From Breviolum minutum Mf 1.05b.01 (Eukaryota > Sar > Dinophyceae > Suessiales > Symbiodiniaceae), in NCBI GenBank assembly GCA_000507305.1, contig DF239749.1, positions 102,230-166,229 of the forward strand: a stretch of 64,000 bases of DNA, in the 5' to 3' direction. The translations under genes and the position numbers were made by a program. This document shows positions 46,010-59,300 of the stretch, in pieces (within the stretch, counting starts at the first letter, position 1; every line of letters starts with the position of its first letter). The notes beneath the pieces are model-generated. The model was not told the origin of the DNA, made no database searches, and was given only the letters and a program-made list of their open reading frames with translations.

Positions 46010-46046
46010 CCACAGATAGAATATTATCACAGATAGAATATTCCGA
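46010..46046. repeat. Short repeated motif ACAGATAGAATATT
   Basis: Two tandem-like copies of CACAGATAGAATATT are present here. Related copies occur near 47965 and 48560, and inverted forms near 49008-49045, so the motif punctuates the duplicated locus. Confidence 0.6.
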
Positions 46047-46099
46047 ACGTTAAAAAAACATGTGTTCTTCTATGTTTTTCTGGTATACAGGAAATTGTT

Positions 46100-46390
46100 T
46101 GTTTCGAAAACTTATATATATGTTTGTATATAGGTAGATAGGTAGATAGATAACACATTATGTTATATTTTATTATTTTATATCAAATAATATTATATCA
46201 AATAATATTATATCAAACTATATTATATTATATCAAATTATGTTAAATTATATTGTATTAAATCATTTTTTTATTATATCATATTATATGTTATTTTATT
46301 TTATCATATATTTGATATTATATTATAATATATTGTAACATATGTACTGTCTAATATTAAAATATAATAAAATTATTATTTTTGTTCCTT
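46100..46390. repeat. AT-rich tract with TATTATATCAAA repeats
   Basis: About 290 bases of nearly pure A/T with imprecise repeats of ATATTATATCAAA. No coding capacity. Confidence 0.8.
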
Positions 46391-46925
46391 GCAAAACGAT
46401 ACCTATATCCCATAGAGGGATTTGGGTCCCAGAAATGCTCGGACGGGACTGGCAGGAAGAAAGCCTTGGGAAAATGATTTGAAGAGTCTGATCATCAACA
46501 TCTTCAGGGACTTGTATATCAAAAAACGAAGGACGTGTGCCTGAAGCGAGGCTTTTCTTTGGAATTTGATATTCCCCATGAAGCTTAACATAGGATCTGA
46601 TTCAGATGAGTAGCCCATTTGGGTGAGTTGAACAGGTTGTTTACCTTCCATGCCAGGGATTCCTCGAACCTCCTCGGGGGACAGAATTTAGGGCTCCATA
46701 GAAATCCTGCTGGCTCGTTCGAAACGATTCGCTTTCTTGTTTGAGTGTATAGTGTATAAACACCATTCTCCCCACTATGGAGGATAGTAGAATTTGTGTG
46801 TAGTGTATGAACACCCTTTTTTTGCCGCTCTGTTGATGCAGTAAAACTCTTTTGCATTTGGTTAGACAATGTGTCAACCTCAAGTTGACCAAAACGAACA
46901 AGCGCAGGTTAAAGGGTGCATGCAG

Positions 46926-47163
46926 GCGATGACTTCAATCATAACATGGACAATCTGACTTCATATTTGATGCAGTGCTGCTGCTTTTGACCACCGCGAC
47001 AGACCTTTTGAATTGCTGTTTAGTTCGCCCGCTTCTGAGGTTGGGAAGACATCACTGTGGAGCACTACATTGTCCTTTTGTTTATCAACATCTCTAAGCG
47101 GTCTGGGACACTCAACCTGATGGTGTGGAATTGTGGTCTGATTGTGAGAGGATTTCATTGTTT
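46926..47163. repeat. Duplicated segment, copy 1
   Basis: It shares long near-identical blocks with 48011-48202, including TCATATTTGATGCAGTGCTG and GTGGAATTGTGGTCTGATTG. Copy 1 has about 45 extra bases after TTCGCCCGCTT. Downstream sequences of the two copies differ. Confidence 0.85.
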
Positions 47164-47201
47164 GAGACAATCCGGCTCAAAAATCCATTTTCCTTCGTGT
47201 C

Positions 47202-47591
47202 ATGCCATTGGAGATGTTGGAGAACATCATTCTTTGGGTCTTGAGGTTTGTCTATTTGATTTACCAGCGTCAGATTGACCTCAGGAACAAGGTGAATACA
47301 CAGCAAGATGAAGTCAACACCCTCAAGACCGAGATTGAACTCTTGAAGGAGCAAAACGAGAAGTTCAAGTTGGAATTGGTGCTCTTTGAGGCTCGTTTGT
47401 GGTCGGCGAAGAAGCGTCTTGATGAACATCTTGACAATACAAAGGAAGAGATGAGGGACACGAAGGCTGATGTGGTGAGGGCTCACCACCGTTTGGACAA
47501 GAGACGACGGGTGGTCAAGAAAAAATCGTCATCATCACCATCACCATCACCAGTACCAAGAGCGACAAAGAGGTCAAGGAAAAGGACATAA
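47202..47591 (+). CDS. Unidentified coiled-coil protein with basic Ser-Pro tail
   Basis: 129 residues from ATG. Residues 1-25 are hydrophobic (MPLEMLENIILWVLRFVYLI). Residues ~26-100 form a heptad-rich coiled coil (LKTEIELLKEQNEKFKLEL, AKKRLDEHLDNTKEEM). The end is basic with SSSSPSPSPVP and ATKRSRKRT, which could be a nuclear localisation signal. Low sequence complexity means the function cannot be named. It sits just after duplicated copy 1, so it may be the 3' part of a longer decayed gene. No introns are evident. Confidence 0.5.
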   Translation: MPLEMLENIILWVLRFVYLIYQRQIDLRNKVNTQQDEVNTLKTEIELLKEQNEKFKLELVLFEARLWSAKKRLDEHLDNTKEEMRDTKADVVRAHHRLDKRRRVVKKKSSSSPSPSPVPRATKRSRKRT

Positions 47592-48010
47592 AAGTTTCAC
47601 CCAAAAGATTTGAAGATTTTTGAGAAAAAGAAAAAAGAGCGAGTCCCTTCCACCAGCATCTCCCGAAACAGTCTTCACCCTGTTAGTCATGACATTGTTT
47701 CTTCACTACGCCGGCACTTGAGGCTTGGAAGTGGTCTTCAACGAGTTCATTCAGTGGGGGCTCTTAACGGGAAACGAACAAACTAAACATAGATAATAGA
47801 GATAGTCCCCAAAATGACTTAAAGAAATGACGCTCTATATTTGTGCTACATGGATATAAATAGGTATTTTTTGTACTACTACAGGGGTTTCGAGCCTTGC
47901 TTTCAGTTGTATGATGTGATACTTTCTGTGATGAATTCCACTTGAAATCCATAGCAAAATCTCACTGATAGAATATTCTGGAAGGAAACCGTCACCTGTG
48001 TTGGGACTTT

Positions 48011-48202
48011 GGCGATGACTTCAATCGTAACATGGACGATCTGACTTCATATTTGATGCAGTGCTGCTTGCTTTTGACCACCCCGACTGACCTTTTGAAT
48101 TGATGATTAGTTCGCCCGCTTTCTCAACATCTCTGAACGGTCGGGATACTCAACCTGATGGTGTGGAATTGTGGTCTGATTGTGAGAGGATTTCATTGTT
48201 TG
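48011..48202. repeat. Duplicated segment, copy 2
   Basis: Diverged copy of 46926-47163, same orientation, about 1.1 kb downstream, lacking about 45 internal bases. Neither copy is open over its full length in one frame. Confidence 0.85.
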
Positions 48203-48228
48203 GTTGAACTTGTTGGAACGATTGATGA

Positions 48229-48543
48229 TTTTTTATTTATGCTTCCTTTCGGTTCAAAGACCTCGCTACTGAACCTATCCGCTTCAATATCCTCATTGAC
48301 GAAATGTTGTTCTTTTCGTTGCTCATTGAGCGTACATTGTCTTTGAATGATTTGATGGAGACAATGAACATCGCCGATGGTTTGGAATGTGAGACAAACG
48401 ACATCATTGTGTTCTACAAGCACGAGTGTATCAACATGGTCATGTGGAATGAACTGTTGTCAGAATATTGGATGTTGTGGGACAGTACCATTGAAGAGAA
48501 CTCGGCGATTTCAATGATGTGTTCCTTCTTTAGTGTTTTGTGA
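48229..48543 (+). pseudogene. Unidentified reading frame after duplicated copy 2
   Basis: Open from 48229 to TGA at 48541-48543; the first ATG is at 48304. It reads FKDLATEPIRFNILIDEM then LFFSLLIERTLSLNDLMETM and CETNDIIVFYKHECINMVMW. The composition looks like real protein, but there is no recognised domain. The upstream part is out of frame with copy 2, so I read it as a broken gene. Confidence 0.4.
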
Positions 48544-49849
48544 ACTCCTTTCAAATTTCACAGATAGAATGATCCGAAAGAACAATCATGCTCTGAAGAT
48601 AACACATGATGTCCAACATTGCCTGGAATGTTGCATCAATGAGCATTTGTATAAGTTGCTTTTTGAAAAAAAGAACTAATTTTTGATTGATGTTTGCTTT
48701 AGTTCATCAAATTTTACTTGGTCGATTCAATCCAGGTAGGTTTATATTCATTTGTTACGTTTCAAATCTCTGAATATCTGAAATCTTGAAATCTTTGAAT
48801 ATTGTTTTTAATCTATCTGTGGATCTGCTATAAATAGCGATGGAAAGGATTCGAAAAAAACATGTTGCGTTTAAATTCATTTTTTAAGTTTCAAATCTCC
48901 AAATATCTGAATCTACCAGCACGTTGAATCTGTGGATTTGCTGTAAATAGCGATGAAAAGTGCGCGAAAACCTTAGTTTTTGTTTTCACATAACTGCACA
49001 CAATATTCTATTTGTAAGATTTTTCAACATTCTATCTGTTGACAGTTCGATTTTGAATTTTCTATTTGCTCGGGAGCTACTTTAATTATTACAGTAAACA
49101 TAAAATATTTTTTGGGTTCAAAGATTAAAGATTCCAACTATGACAAATCCCTCTCAACAAAATTGGCACAATAAAATGCAACAACCAGTTGCATGGTGGC
49201 TCACATGATATGCGCAACAATGTATTTTGTAAAGATATGTGCTTTTGTTGCGGGCGAATGTCCCCTACTAGAGCATTGTGTGTGTTTTGTGTCTCATGCC
49301 AAGAAAAAACACAATCAACTCAAAATGTTTTGTATCCTTGATTTTTACCATGTTCAGTTTTCACATCTCTATTTTTCCTTGAAAGGAAACGGTGGAGTTG
49401 ATTTTTTCACTGGTTTTTGGCAGCTGTTTTGGGCTTCAGGGCCACAGAAACGACAAGGGCAACAGCATCCAATAGCTTGAATCACGTTGACTATGATTTA
49501 TATAAATGAGTGATCCTGGACCTGACATGTTTGAGTTTATATATAAGTTGTTTGCAACTATGATAAGACCAATAAATGATCCATACATGGATGCTATGGG
49601 ATAAGCTTGCTAAAGGTTTTTCATTCTTTGATATGTAGATTCCTGAGGTAAAGCGTGGTGGTTTTACTGATGGCTGGTTGGTCATTTTGATTTTGTTTTA
49701 CCCTGCTCCCTTGGGAAGAATGATTCCCAATTCCGACGTGCGCGAATAGTTTTTATTTGACACAACATCATTGATTTACTCGATATAGTTCCAGCATTTG
49801 TTTTCAGGAAGTGTGAGATTATTTCATCCCATGTTGCCGATAAATATGT

Positions 49850-49951
49850 CAGCTCCTTCAAAGTGACCATGTGATCCCCCAATGGAGGTCACGTTTTCAG
49901 CCCTGAAAAGGTCACGGCTATGGAATCTCCGGTCACGTTGAAGAACCTGGT
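49850..49951. mobile_element. Foldback element, family M
   Basis: CAGCTCCTTCAAAGTGACCA at left, GTCACGTTGAAGAACCTGGT at right; inner AATGGAGGTCACG shared with 45790-45900. Confidence 0.82.
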
Positions 49952-50104
49952 TGAAAATAATTGCACTAGAAAGTCATATGCATTCCTTATAATTACAAAA
50001 ATCCATGAAGCATATAAGTAAATAGCAACATGAGAGAAATGAGCGTTATAAAACGATGACTGCAAAGAAAATCGGGCACGATACTCTTTTCCACCTCCCT
50101 GAAA

Positions 50105-50106
50105 AG
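50105..50106 (+). other. Candidate spliced-leader acceptor of the reductase mRNA
   Basis: An AG follows a pyrimidine-rich stretch (about 50080-50101) and lies one base before the ATG. Position and composition suit trans-splicing. This is inference only. Confidence 0.25.
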
Positions 50107-50107
50107 C

Positions 50108-50239
50108 ATGGCCTTTTTCCTTTCATCGCTGGCGCCACCCCGAGTGGCGGTCCAGCGTGTCTTTCACGTCCAGCGCCTCCAGCGCCGGACTGTTGCCATG
50201 AGTGCAACGCCACGGGCGGTGCCATGGTTGCAAAGATGT
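50108..50239 (+). CDS. SDR exon 1 (start, leader peptide)
   Basis: It encodes MAFFLSSLAPPRVAVQRVFH then VQRLQRRTVAMSATPRAVPW and LQRC, an Arg-rich leader. Donor TGT|GTGGTA, phase 0. The following 159-nt intron is the shortest in either gene and contains a GAT/ATC microsatellite. Confidence 0.8.
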
Positions 50240-50281
50240 GTGGTAAAGAATGGTAGCAACAGGATGATGATGATGATGATG

Positions 50282-50313
<32 letters not shown>

Positions 50314-53300
50314 CCTCATCCCAACACCCTCATCATCATCATTATCCTCATCCCAACACCCTTCAAAAACATTTACTTACTCAAATTCACCCAGCCAGGT
50401 GGTAACAGGTGCTGGCAGTGGCATTGGTCGCGCTTTGAGTGTCCTCTTAGCCTCCAAGGGTCTTCATGTCGTGGCAGTTGGAAGGCGACAACAGGTGCCA
50501 CGATGCCATGGCGTGAAGCCAATTTCTTTGGTGGTTTTTGGGGAATGTGGGTGTTTCCTAAAATGGTGGTACCCAACATTTATTGGTTTAATACTAAAAA
50601 TACCCCCCAAACACCCAAAAATCATTATTTTTTTTTAATATTAAACCAATAGATGTTGGGTACCACCATTTTAGGAAACCCCCATGAACACCTAAAAAAA
50701 CTATGGAGTGGTGAATATATGTGTGCATTGGTGATTGGTGGAGTGCAAGAAAAAAACCTTGAGTTGTTTCTTAGGCGGTTATTCGAAAATAATCGTATCC
50801 CAAATGACCATAATATATATATATATATACAGTAATATAAAAGGATACCCCTGAAATGATGATAAACTGTACATTTCAACTAGAATTGAATACGCAACTA
50901 GTCCTTTGTTGGTTTAGTGACTTAGTATACCACGATTTTTAAAATAAAGGATCTCCATATTGCAGAGAACCTCCCAACAGGTGTAATTCATGGATGTTTT
51001 TCCAACTCCCACTCTTCTCACCACAATCGCCATGTGAGCAATGAAAAAAGGACTCCTTGCCGTTTAGGGTTTATAGAGGATTATGTCATAAACCATGAAA
51101 TAAGGATCTCTATCAAACCACCAGGATTCAATGTAAAGTAAGGGCCTTGTGTTTTTTTTTCGTGGCTCGGGTCTATCGTTTTCCCTTCCAACATGGACCT
51201 CAAAGTGTTTTTTTTCTTGCTGGGATTTTTGCCAACCTCAGCGATTCAACGGAAAGTATCTGAGTTTATGTCATAAACTCATAAACCATGAAATATGGAT
51301 CCCTATTAAAGAAAACCGGGATTCAATGGAGGCACGTATCTTGAGTATGTTTTTTTTCCGTGACCTCATATGGTGCACGGGTTCAAAAATCGGTGGGCTT
51401 TCCAGGCCTTGGAAGAGACCTGTAAGATGTCATCCCAGATCGAAGTCCGGGTCTCTCAAGGGTATCACCACGAATGAGTAATGCACTAAGTCCCTGGAAG
51501 TCCAGAGGGACCAAACAAGTCGTGGCTGGCTTTTAGGAATGACCCCCATGGATAAACTATAGGTGGTGGCAACTCAAATATTTTTTTATTTTCTCCCCGG
51601 ATCCTTGGGGAAATGATCCAATTTGACGAGCATATTTTTCAGGTGGGTGGAAACCACCAACTAGATAAAAGATTCCCGATCCTACCAATGGGCAATTCGT
51701 TTGGTCGACTTGGACTTCCTGGGCGAAGTCAATAGACTGGTGACCTGGTGACCTGTATTTTTGGTGGGATGGGGATTTTTTTTATAACCCCCGTATATAG
51801 AAGGCAAGGACTACACTCCCTAAAAATAACAGTTTGCACCTGAAAAATCCTGCAATCCCAAAAGGAAATTGTCATCTTCCAACCATCCATTTTCAGGTGC
51901 GAACTGTTAGTTTCAGGGAGGGTATACCTGGTATATAAGTGGGAAAAAATACTGCCAATTTGGGTGATGGAATTTGCTACCTATCGCCCACCTGTGGACA
52001 TCAAGAGGGTGAATCTTGAAGGCTGGCTTTTTGAGGGATTTTTTCTGAGGGGTCCTGTAGGTATATACTTGGAAGGATCATCCCAGGTAGGAGGTGGTTA
52101 GTAACCCCCCATTTATGAGCCATGAAACGACCATTTGGAAGGTTGTTCCCCTTACGGCATGTATTAACGATGGTCATAAACCACGTATCCAAGTCATGGG
52201 ATGATCCTCCAAGTAGGTGAAGGTCAGTAAGGGCAGGCTGTTTTTTTTGTTGGAGTAGAGGGAGAGGGGTTTATACGAAGAATTCTTTTGTTGATTGAGG
52301 GTTGACCCCCGTGCTTGAGAAATCAGCCATGAAAATCTATCTATCGCAGCTGGAGGGCTTTGTTTAACATAGAAGGGTGCCGGCCGAAACACAGGTGGCA
52401 TTCCCAGTCGAAAATAGGAACTTCAGAAACCATGGCAGTGTTTCTACGATGTGCTATGGCTCTAGATACTATAGTTGGTGAGAGCAGATGAATATCGGAC
52501 AAAATTAGATATGTCCAAAGTAGTATTGAGAGGGTCGTGAGGTTCCCATCACTGCAAAACCGATAAGGGGCACACCTTGAAACATCTGAAACGATACCAA
52601 AAACTATACTGTGAGGGAAGTTTGTCCAAGGTGCCGCCACGGCAAAACCGATAGGGACCCACCCTACTTAAGGATGACCCTTCGCCATGTACCAAATTTG
52701 TCCGCAACTCAGATTGCATAGCGTCATAAATCTCCAGAAAAGTTAGGCTCAGTAGCGAGACTCACCTTCATAGGAATCAAGTAGCACTCACCTAACAAGT
52801 AGCTGGCCCTTTCAAACGGCCTTGAGGGCTTATTAGATATTACCCCCTAAAACGAACATGGCAATGGAAAATCCACCATTATCAATAAGAAATACATCTT
52901 CTAATGGTGGATTTTCCATTGCCATGTTAGTTTTCGCGGGATTATGTTTCCTTTACAGAAAAACGCCTTATTTCCCAGCCCGCCAAATTACAAAGAGTGA
53001 GTACTCCTTTGAAACCCTGGGTTGATAGTAAGCTACCCAGTGATATCCAAATTCAAATCAAAAGTTAGGGATGATAAGAATCATAAAAATCCCTATCAAT
53101 GCAACTAGGATTTCATGGTTTATGTCACTGGTATTCGGTTTTGTTGCTTGTTGCCACACTGTAAAACCTTTGCGACCAAGGCAGTTGCTGCAGATGTGGG
53201 TTCAGTTGAGGGACGCCAGAAAGTGCAGCAACGTGTGGCCGAATTGTGTCAAGGAGAGCTAAGCTGTGTAGAAAAGATGTTCTTCATGCACTTGGCATAT

Positions 53301-56300
53301 CCCCCCATTTGTTATTTCATGTCCTTATACTTTGTGGTTTGTCAGTCCTCCTTCCCGGTGACAAATTGATGACAGATGAAGGTTTTAAGTTTGTCGGGAT
53401 TCCCGAATGCGAAATTCCCCAGATGACTCAAGTTCTACTGGCAATGGATTGCAGGGAAATGCAGGGAAGAAATTTCCGATGATGGAGATTCAAGATATCC
53501 TTTCGGAAAAGGTATGTGGATGTGAAATGTTCCAAGAGGTGCCAGAGGTTACTCTAATCCACTAAATGGGTGTGTCTCTCAACAAATAGGTGCCTTGAAA
53601 TCCTTTCAATGGACCATTTCCAAGCAAATTTAGGGGGCATCTCTTGCTGGAATCAAATCAAAACACTCTCCCTGAAACCAACATACCATTGATGGAAGAA
53701 TCCTGCACCACCTGTAAATCATGTGATATTTGCCATAGCAACTGATGCAAGATTTCTTCATCCACAGTAGCACCCGAAAATGGATGGTTGGAAGACTCCT
53801 TTCTTTTGGGATGGCCTATGTTCAGGGGCCATTTGTGCACTTAGGTCCATGCCGTAAGAGATTTTTTGGTATTTCTGCATGTTTTTTTTGGTTTTCTACG
53901 AAAAAGAGAGAGAAAAACGCATGGATGTTTCCGAAAATAGTGGTACCCCCAAATCATCCATTCTAATAGGGTGTTCCATTATAAACCATCCATTTTGGGG
54001 TACCCCTATATTTGGCAACACCCACATCCACGGCAGACACATTGCCACTACTCCAGGACCTGATGCTGGACCCTTGTCCTGCGTGGTGCACAATGCCGCC
54101 GTGACCGGAGAGGCGTCGTTTTCACCGCGGATGGTTTTTTGAGCCTTCAAAAATGACGGGGGGTTTTTGAAGGAACATGTGCCAAACATTGCCTGGAACA
54201 TGGGACCCATTTTTTTTTAGGTGATCAAAGTTGATATGTTGATGTTGTAAATGTCATGTTGAGGGAGGAATCCCTCATAATACTGTTGATGGATCAGAAA
54301 TCCGGCGAAGTTTACGAAAGTTCAGGTTGGTAGTTTTATCCCATTATTTACGACGGGTTTTGTGCATTCCAGGTGGTTGGCCTTGGATTTTTTCTGAACC
54401 ATCAACAGTAGTGCATGAAGTTTGGATTGGTAAAACCAAGACCCCTGTTTACACCCCTCAACAGCTAAGAGCTTGCCACCTCAAGAAATGGTTGGTTGGA
54501 AGACTTGTTTGTTTCATTTTAAGCTAGCCTTTTTTCAGGGGACATGTTAATTTTTGGCTGGACATTTGTCGAATTGACAGAAACATTTGTGGTTTGGAAA
54601 TAAAACGTTTGTTAAGACATAGTCATTTTGGGTATCCATGAGTTAAATTTCAGGGGTGTAGAGTTTTTACTGCAGGGGTCCAAGTTGCACAAGATGCAAA
54701 TGTAATGATGTCTTCCTGAAAATTAAACTATCATGAGTCATCTTCTTCGACTATATGAAATGTGCCTCTTCTGTACCAGAAATGGCTTTGTAGGGTTGAT
54801 GAACCACCCCCTGATATTCCTGATTCTGATTCACTTTTTCTCTCATAGTTTTCTCCAAAAGTTCGCAACAAAATCTGCCTGTTTGTTTGTGTGTTCCAGG
54901 TTTGCTGTTACTTGACGAATCACCGGGATTGTGATTTTATCTTGCACGTTGCATGCGCTTACATTTGTGTGTTTAGGACGATTCATATCAATCACCAAAA
55001 ATTGGTGCCATTTGGTAATATCAGCCTTCAATAGTTTTTCTTTGCTTCCGGATCTATATTTAGAAAAACAACCTAAACCAAAGACAATATATAATAGTAT
55101 AGGCAATAACACCCGGTTTATAAGCAATAATATATCGCTTATATATTATGGCAATAATACCTATAGTTTTTCAAGTGGTATATCATCCTTCCACTTGATC
55201 TTCGAATTCGATTCACGTACTTTGACGTTTGGGGGACGTTTTCAGGTGGGAAATCTCGATCAAGTGTCCTTGGACGATTTTGCCAAGACGATGGCGATCA
55301 ACGTCGAAGGGCCACTTTTTATGACCAAGGAGATCGGACAACTTCACCGGCGGATGCCCCATGGATGTGGTAGGTCCCAATGAGGATCGTTTATTTATAT
55401 AGAGCCCCCTATAAATGGCTGAGAAATCAATAGGGGTAACTTGGGGTTTTAACCCTTTTGTTATAACTGGTAGGGAGCCCACCCTGTATGTGGTGTATGT
55501 GTTTTGTTTTTTTTTGTTGTTTGTTTGATGTACAAAGTTTTCCGGTCTTTATGGGGGAAGTTGGGTATGAGTGCGGTATGAGTTGGGTCGGCCCCCCGTT
55601 CCCAGAAGTAGTCACCACCAAGGATGTTTACATTTTAGGCTCGGAGATCCCTATCTTCATTTTCCACGATTACTGGGAAGGTGGAGAACCGCCCTGGTAT
55701 GATCAGATGTAGGTCTTTTAAGATCATGAGATCGTCATATGAAAATCCAATGTTGAAATACCTGGATCTTCCTTTTGTCTGTGAAATTTGTGCCGAAATT
55801 CACCCAAAAAACCTACCAAAAAGGCAGAACATTTACATATTCGGAAGATCCAGGAATGAATTTCTCTATGAATCATCAAGATTGCGATTTCTTGATGGAT
55901 GCCATGGTGTCAGTTTCTTGTAGTTTTTTTTGTGATCAAAATGTTACAGTATGTCAAACAGTTTGTGGCAACTCCTCAGAAAAGTATCGTGTTAATGTGT
56001 TGCTGATTTGCAATCTACTGAGGATCATTTCTGTTTGGGTCATAGAGTTTTGTTTATCCTGATTGGGAAATGACTTAGTTTTTCTTTCAACTTGTCCAAG
56101 TATATTGCAATGATGTTAGACACTTGGTTTCAGTGTTGCACATCCTATCCGCCTGCGTTTCAGAGGCCGTAGAGAATGTATAAGGTGGTTGCTATGTTAC
56201 TACATGATTGTATTACATGCTACTTGTAACCCCTTTGATTCGTAGGGATTGTGGGATTGTCAAATATGAAGTCGGCAAAATGAAATCAACACAGAGTTTT

Positions 56301-59300
56301 TGAGCATTACTCATATTGAGGCATAATTTTGTGTCGTTTTTCTACGGGAAATCAGCTCAGCCAGTTGTCCAGTCAGTTGCTGTTTTACATGATTGGCTCT
56401 CAGAGTGATGCGAGGGGGTAGGTCAAAGCCTGGATACCCGGCAAAAAAAACGCAGATAAACATTCATGAATTTCATAATATAAGTCATTGGAATTTTACC
56501 CATATATCATCATAGTTCCCATGTTCAACACGAACAGCCCCCTTAAGGCCCCCATTTGATATATGCTATTCCCGTCTTCGCCAGGATTTGCTGCCTTTTC
56601 TGCTGGAGTCCAAAGGCCGTGTTTTACACATCAGTAGTGGTGCTGCACACAGGCACGGATGGCACGACCCGTCGTGTTTTACACCTTTTTGTTTGTCGCA
56701 CATCACTGGGGCATAGCCAACTTTTTTTCGGGGCGGAAAATAGGCCGTTTTTAGAAGGAAATGCATCTTCCAACCATCCATTTTCAGGTGCGAACTGTTA
56801 GTTTCAGGGAGGGTATAATGTTAGTTTTGTTGAGGGGTGTATCCGAATCATTGCAGATATGTAAACAACAAATACACCGGGACGCATGGATTGGTATTTT
56901 CTTGTGTGACTTTTGGAAGATTCAGGTGCAAGGTGGGGCCCCTTGGATCGTTATAAATGGGGGTGAAATAAATGCATAGGGGTGAACGAACCCCAGTGAA
57001 ACCCAATATATAGCCCATTAATTATAAGGCCAATTTATAGGAGTTATAAGGTCATATCGCATTTATAACTGGTAGGGGCCCGCCTTGTATCCAGATGACC
57101 CTGAGTTGGACAAGATCCGGGATTTCCCCTTTTTGAGAGGATGATTTTGTCGCCAATCTGGTCAGAACAACAATCTCAAGCAAACTGCCGAGATCGAAAA
57201 TAAACATGTTTTTTTGAATATATACGGGGAACCTTGCATCAACAGGGGAACCTTAAATTCAGATAAAGGAAGATTAATAAATTGACTCAGAAATCATTTG
57301 CCAAAGAAGTTTCAAGTTGCCGGTCCCCGATTCGTGATTTTGGAGGTCCCCCGAACTCGGCAATCTTTGGTCGGTTGAAATGGTCTTTATAAATTTGGAT
57401 CTACGGGGATTCCAGGGTCCCGGGATGCCAGTGAAGTCTTGGCACCAGTTTGGATTGCCTCGGAGATCTCGGAGACGCCAGGAAAGCCACGAAAAAACAA
57501 GGACCACTTTTGTTTTTCAGCAAGGGCTGGGTGAAAACAGATCTTCCTTGCCACGTTGGGTGGAAATCAGATTCCACACTTCCAATGTAGATTTACAAGT
57601 CAAACTCGCAGATTTTGGTTGCGCAAGCAGTGTTGACAATGTGCCGGCACCTGCTGGGTGCAGGAAGTATTGGTCGCCGGAGCTGTTGCTGTACTGGTTG
57701 GGGGGTAATTCCAAGACATAATCTTAGTGTCTAGTCAACCTACACCCCCCCAAAAGGTACCGGCCTTATTAAGGGCTTATTAACCACTTATTAAACCTCT
57801 AAATTTCAGAGGGGGGTAAGTTAGGGGGGTAGGTTGACCAGCCAGGAACATCTTGTGCCTTCGAAAGTTGGAGATGCGAGTTGATCAAGTTGCCCCCTCT
57901 CAGCATGGCAGTACACGGCTCGTCAACACCACAGGTTGACATGAAACAAAGTTTTAGGGCGACCCAGGATCTCGAACTAAAAGTTTTGATTTGCCACACT
58001 TCACGTTTTTTGGGAAACTTAACAGGCAATCCCAACTGAAATTTCAACATCAGGAATTTCCTCTAACCGTTGGGCGCATTCTGAACTGATTTATTAGATA
58101 TATAACGTTTTTTGTTGGATGTTGGAAGCGTGTTGGATGTGCTCCACTGCATCTGGATGTTGGTCCACTGATTTTGTAGAAGGCACTTGCTACGCACCTT
58201 GTGAGTCCTTGGGGGAGCGATTTTTTACCTGGTCGCCAGGGGTTTTCATGCATTTTCCGAAAAGAAACGAGGAGCTTCCTGAAACCCAACAGGGGATCCG
58301 CTTGGAGGATCATCCCATGTTTCGCTAAGTGGTTAACAGCTATGATTAGTTTTCGTCCCCTTTCCGGATCGGGTGGGTTGAACCCTTTAGCAAATGGCCG
58401 GAACTTCATGGCGGCTATAAATGGGGGTGATCCTAACTACTTACAAGTCCTGGGATGATCCTCCAATGATCGACCCAACCTGATTAGCCGGTTTGTCAGG
58501 CCCCTCACGGGTTGCTTGACGTACTGCACCAGCAAGGCGAGGACGTAACGGGTCCACGGAACCTTGGTGGTACAAGTAGGTGGTTTGGGGTACAAGTCTC
58601 CCTTGAAGAATCAAATATCTAAGTGGAGGACTAAACCAAGTAATCAAGTCAGGACATACTTTGGGAGTCTCATGGTTTTTTGAAACGAATAACATGCAAG
58701 CGTTTGAAGTCAATATGTATTGTATATTGTATGTGTTTGACAATATATGTTAAGTTTTAACACCTCATTATATATTCATATTTATATCTACAAGGCACCC
58801 CACCAATCCATACCAATCCTCCCCCAATGACATTTGTTGTACCTCGTAACTTTTATACCCCAAGGGCAGTTGAGAGATATGAGACCCACCCGTATCAAAC
58901 AAAAAAAATCAAAAGATTCTCCAAACCAGATGGTGCATGCAGAAGTTGTCCCAACACTACCGAAGTTATTTGATTATCATAGCCGCAGTGAAAAATGGGG
59001 GGGAATCTATAACGAAGCCTTCGCACTATTTTCCACAATGGATCCATGTGGAAATGTTCAAAAAAGCAGCACAACTTGACCAGGCACTGACCAGGCACTG
59101 TACAAATTAGCTAACAAACAGAACTATACCATACCTGGAACCCAAATGACCTCTATTTTGAATGTCAACCCTTCAAAACAAGGCCGAAATTCCAATCAAA
59201 ACAAGGGTCATTTGGGTTTCCGGGTATATAATTACAGTTATGATTCTTGGAATACGGAAATCATCCAGAAATTGTTCTAGCCCTGAAAGTGTGACGTTTG

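Larger units (their letters stand above)
42182..50107. other. Intergenic region between aldolase and reductase
   Basis: Foldback elements occupy much of 42240-45905. An AT-rich tract follows at 46100-46390, then the duplicated unidentified locus, then AT-rich sequence to 49.4 kb with no recognised gene. A GC-rich open stretch near 43640-43710 ends in a stop and remains unassigned. Confidence 0.6.
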
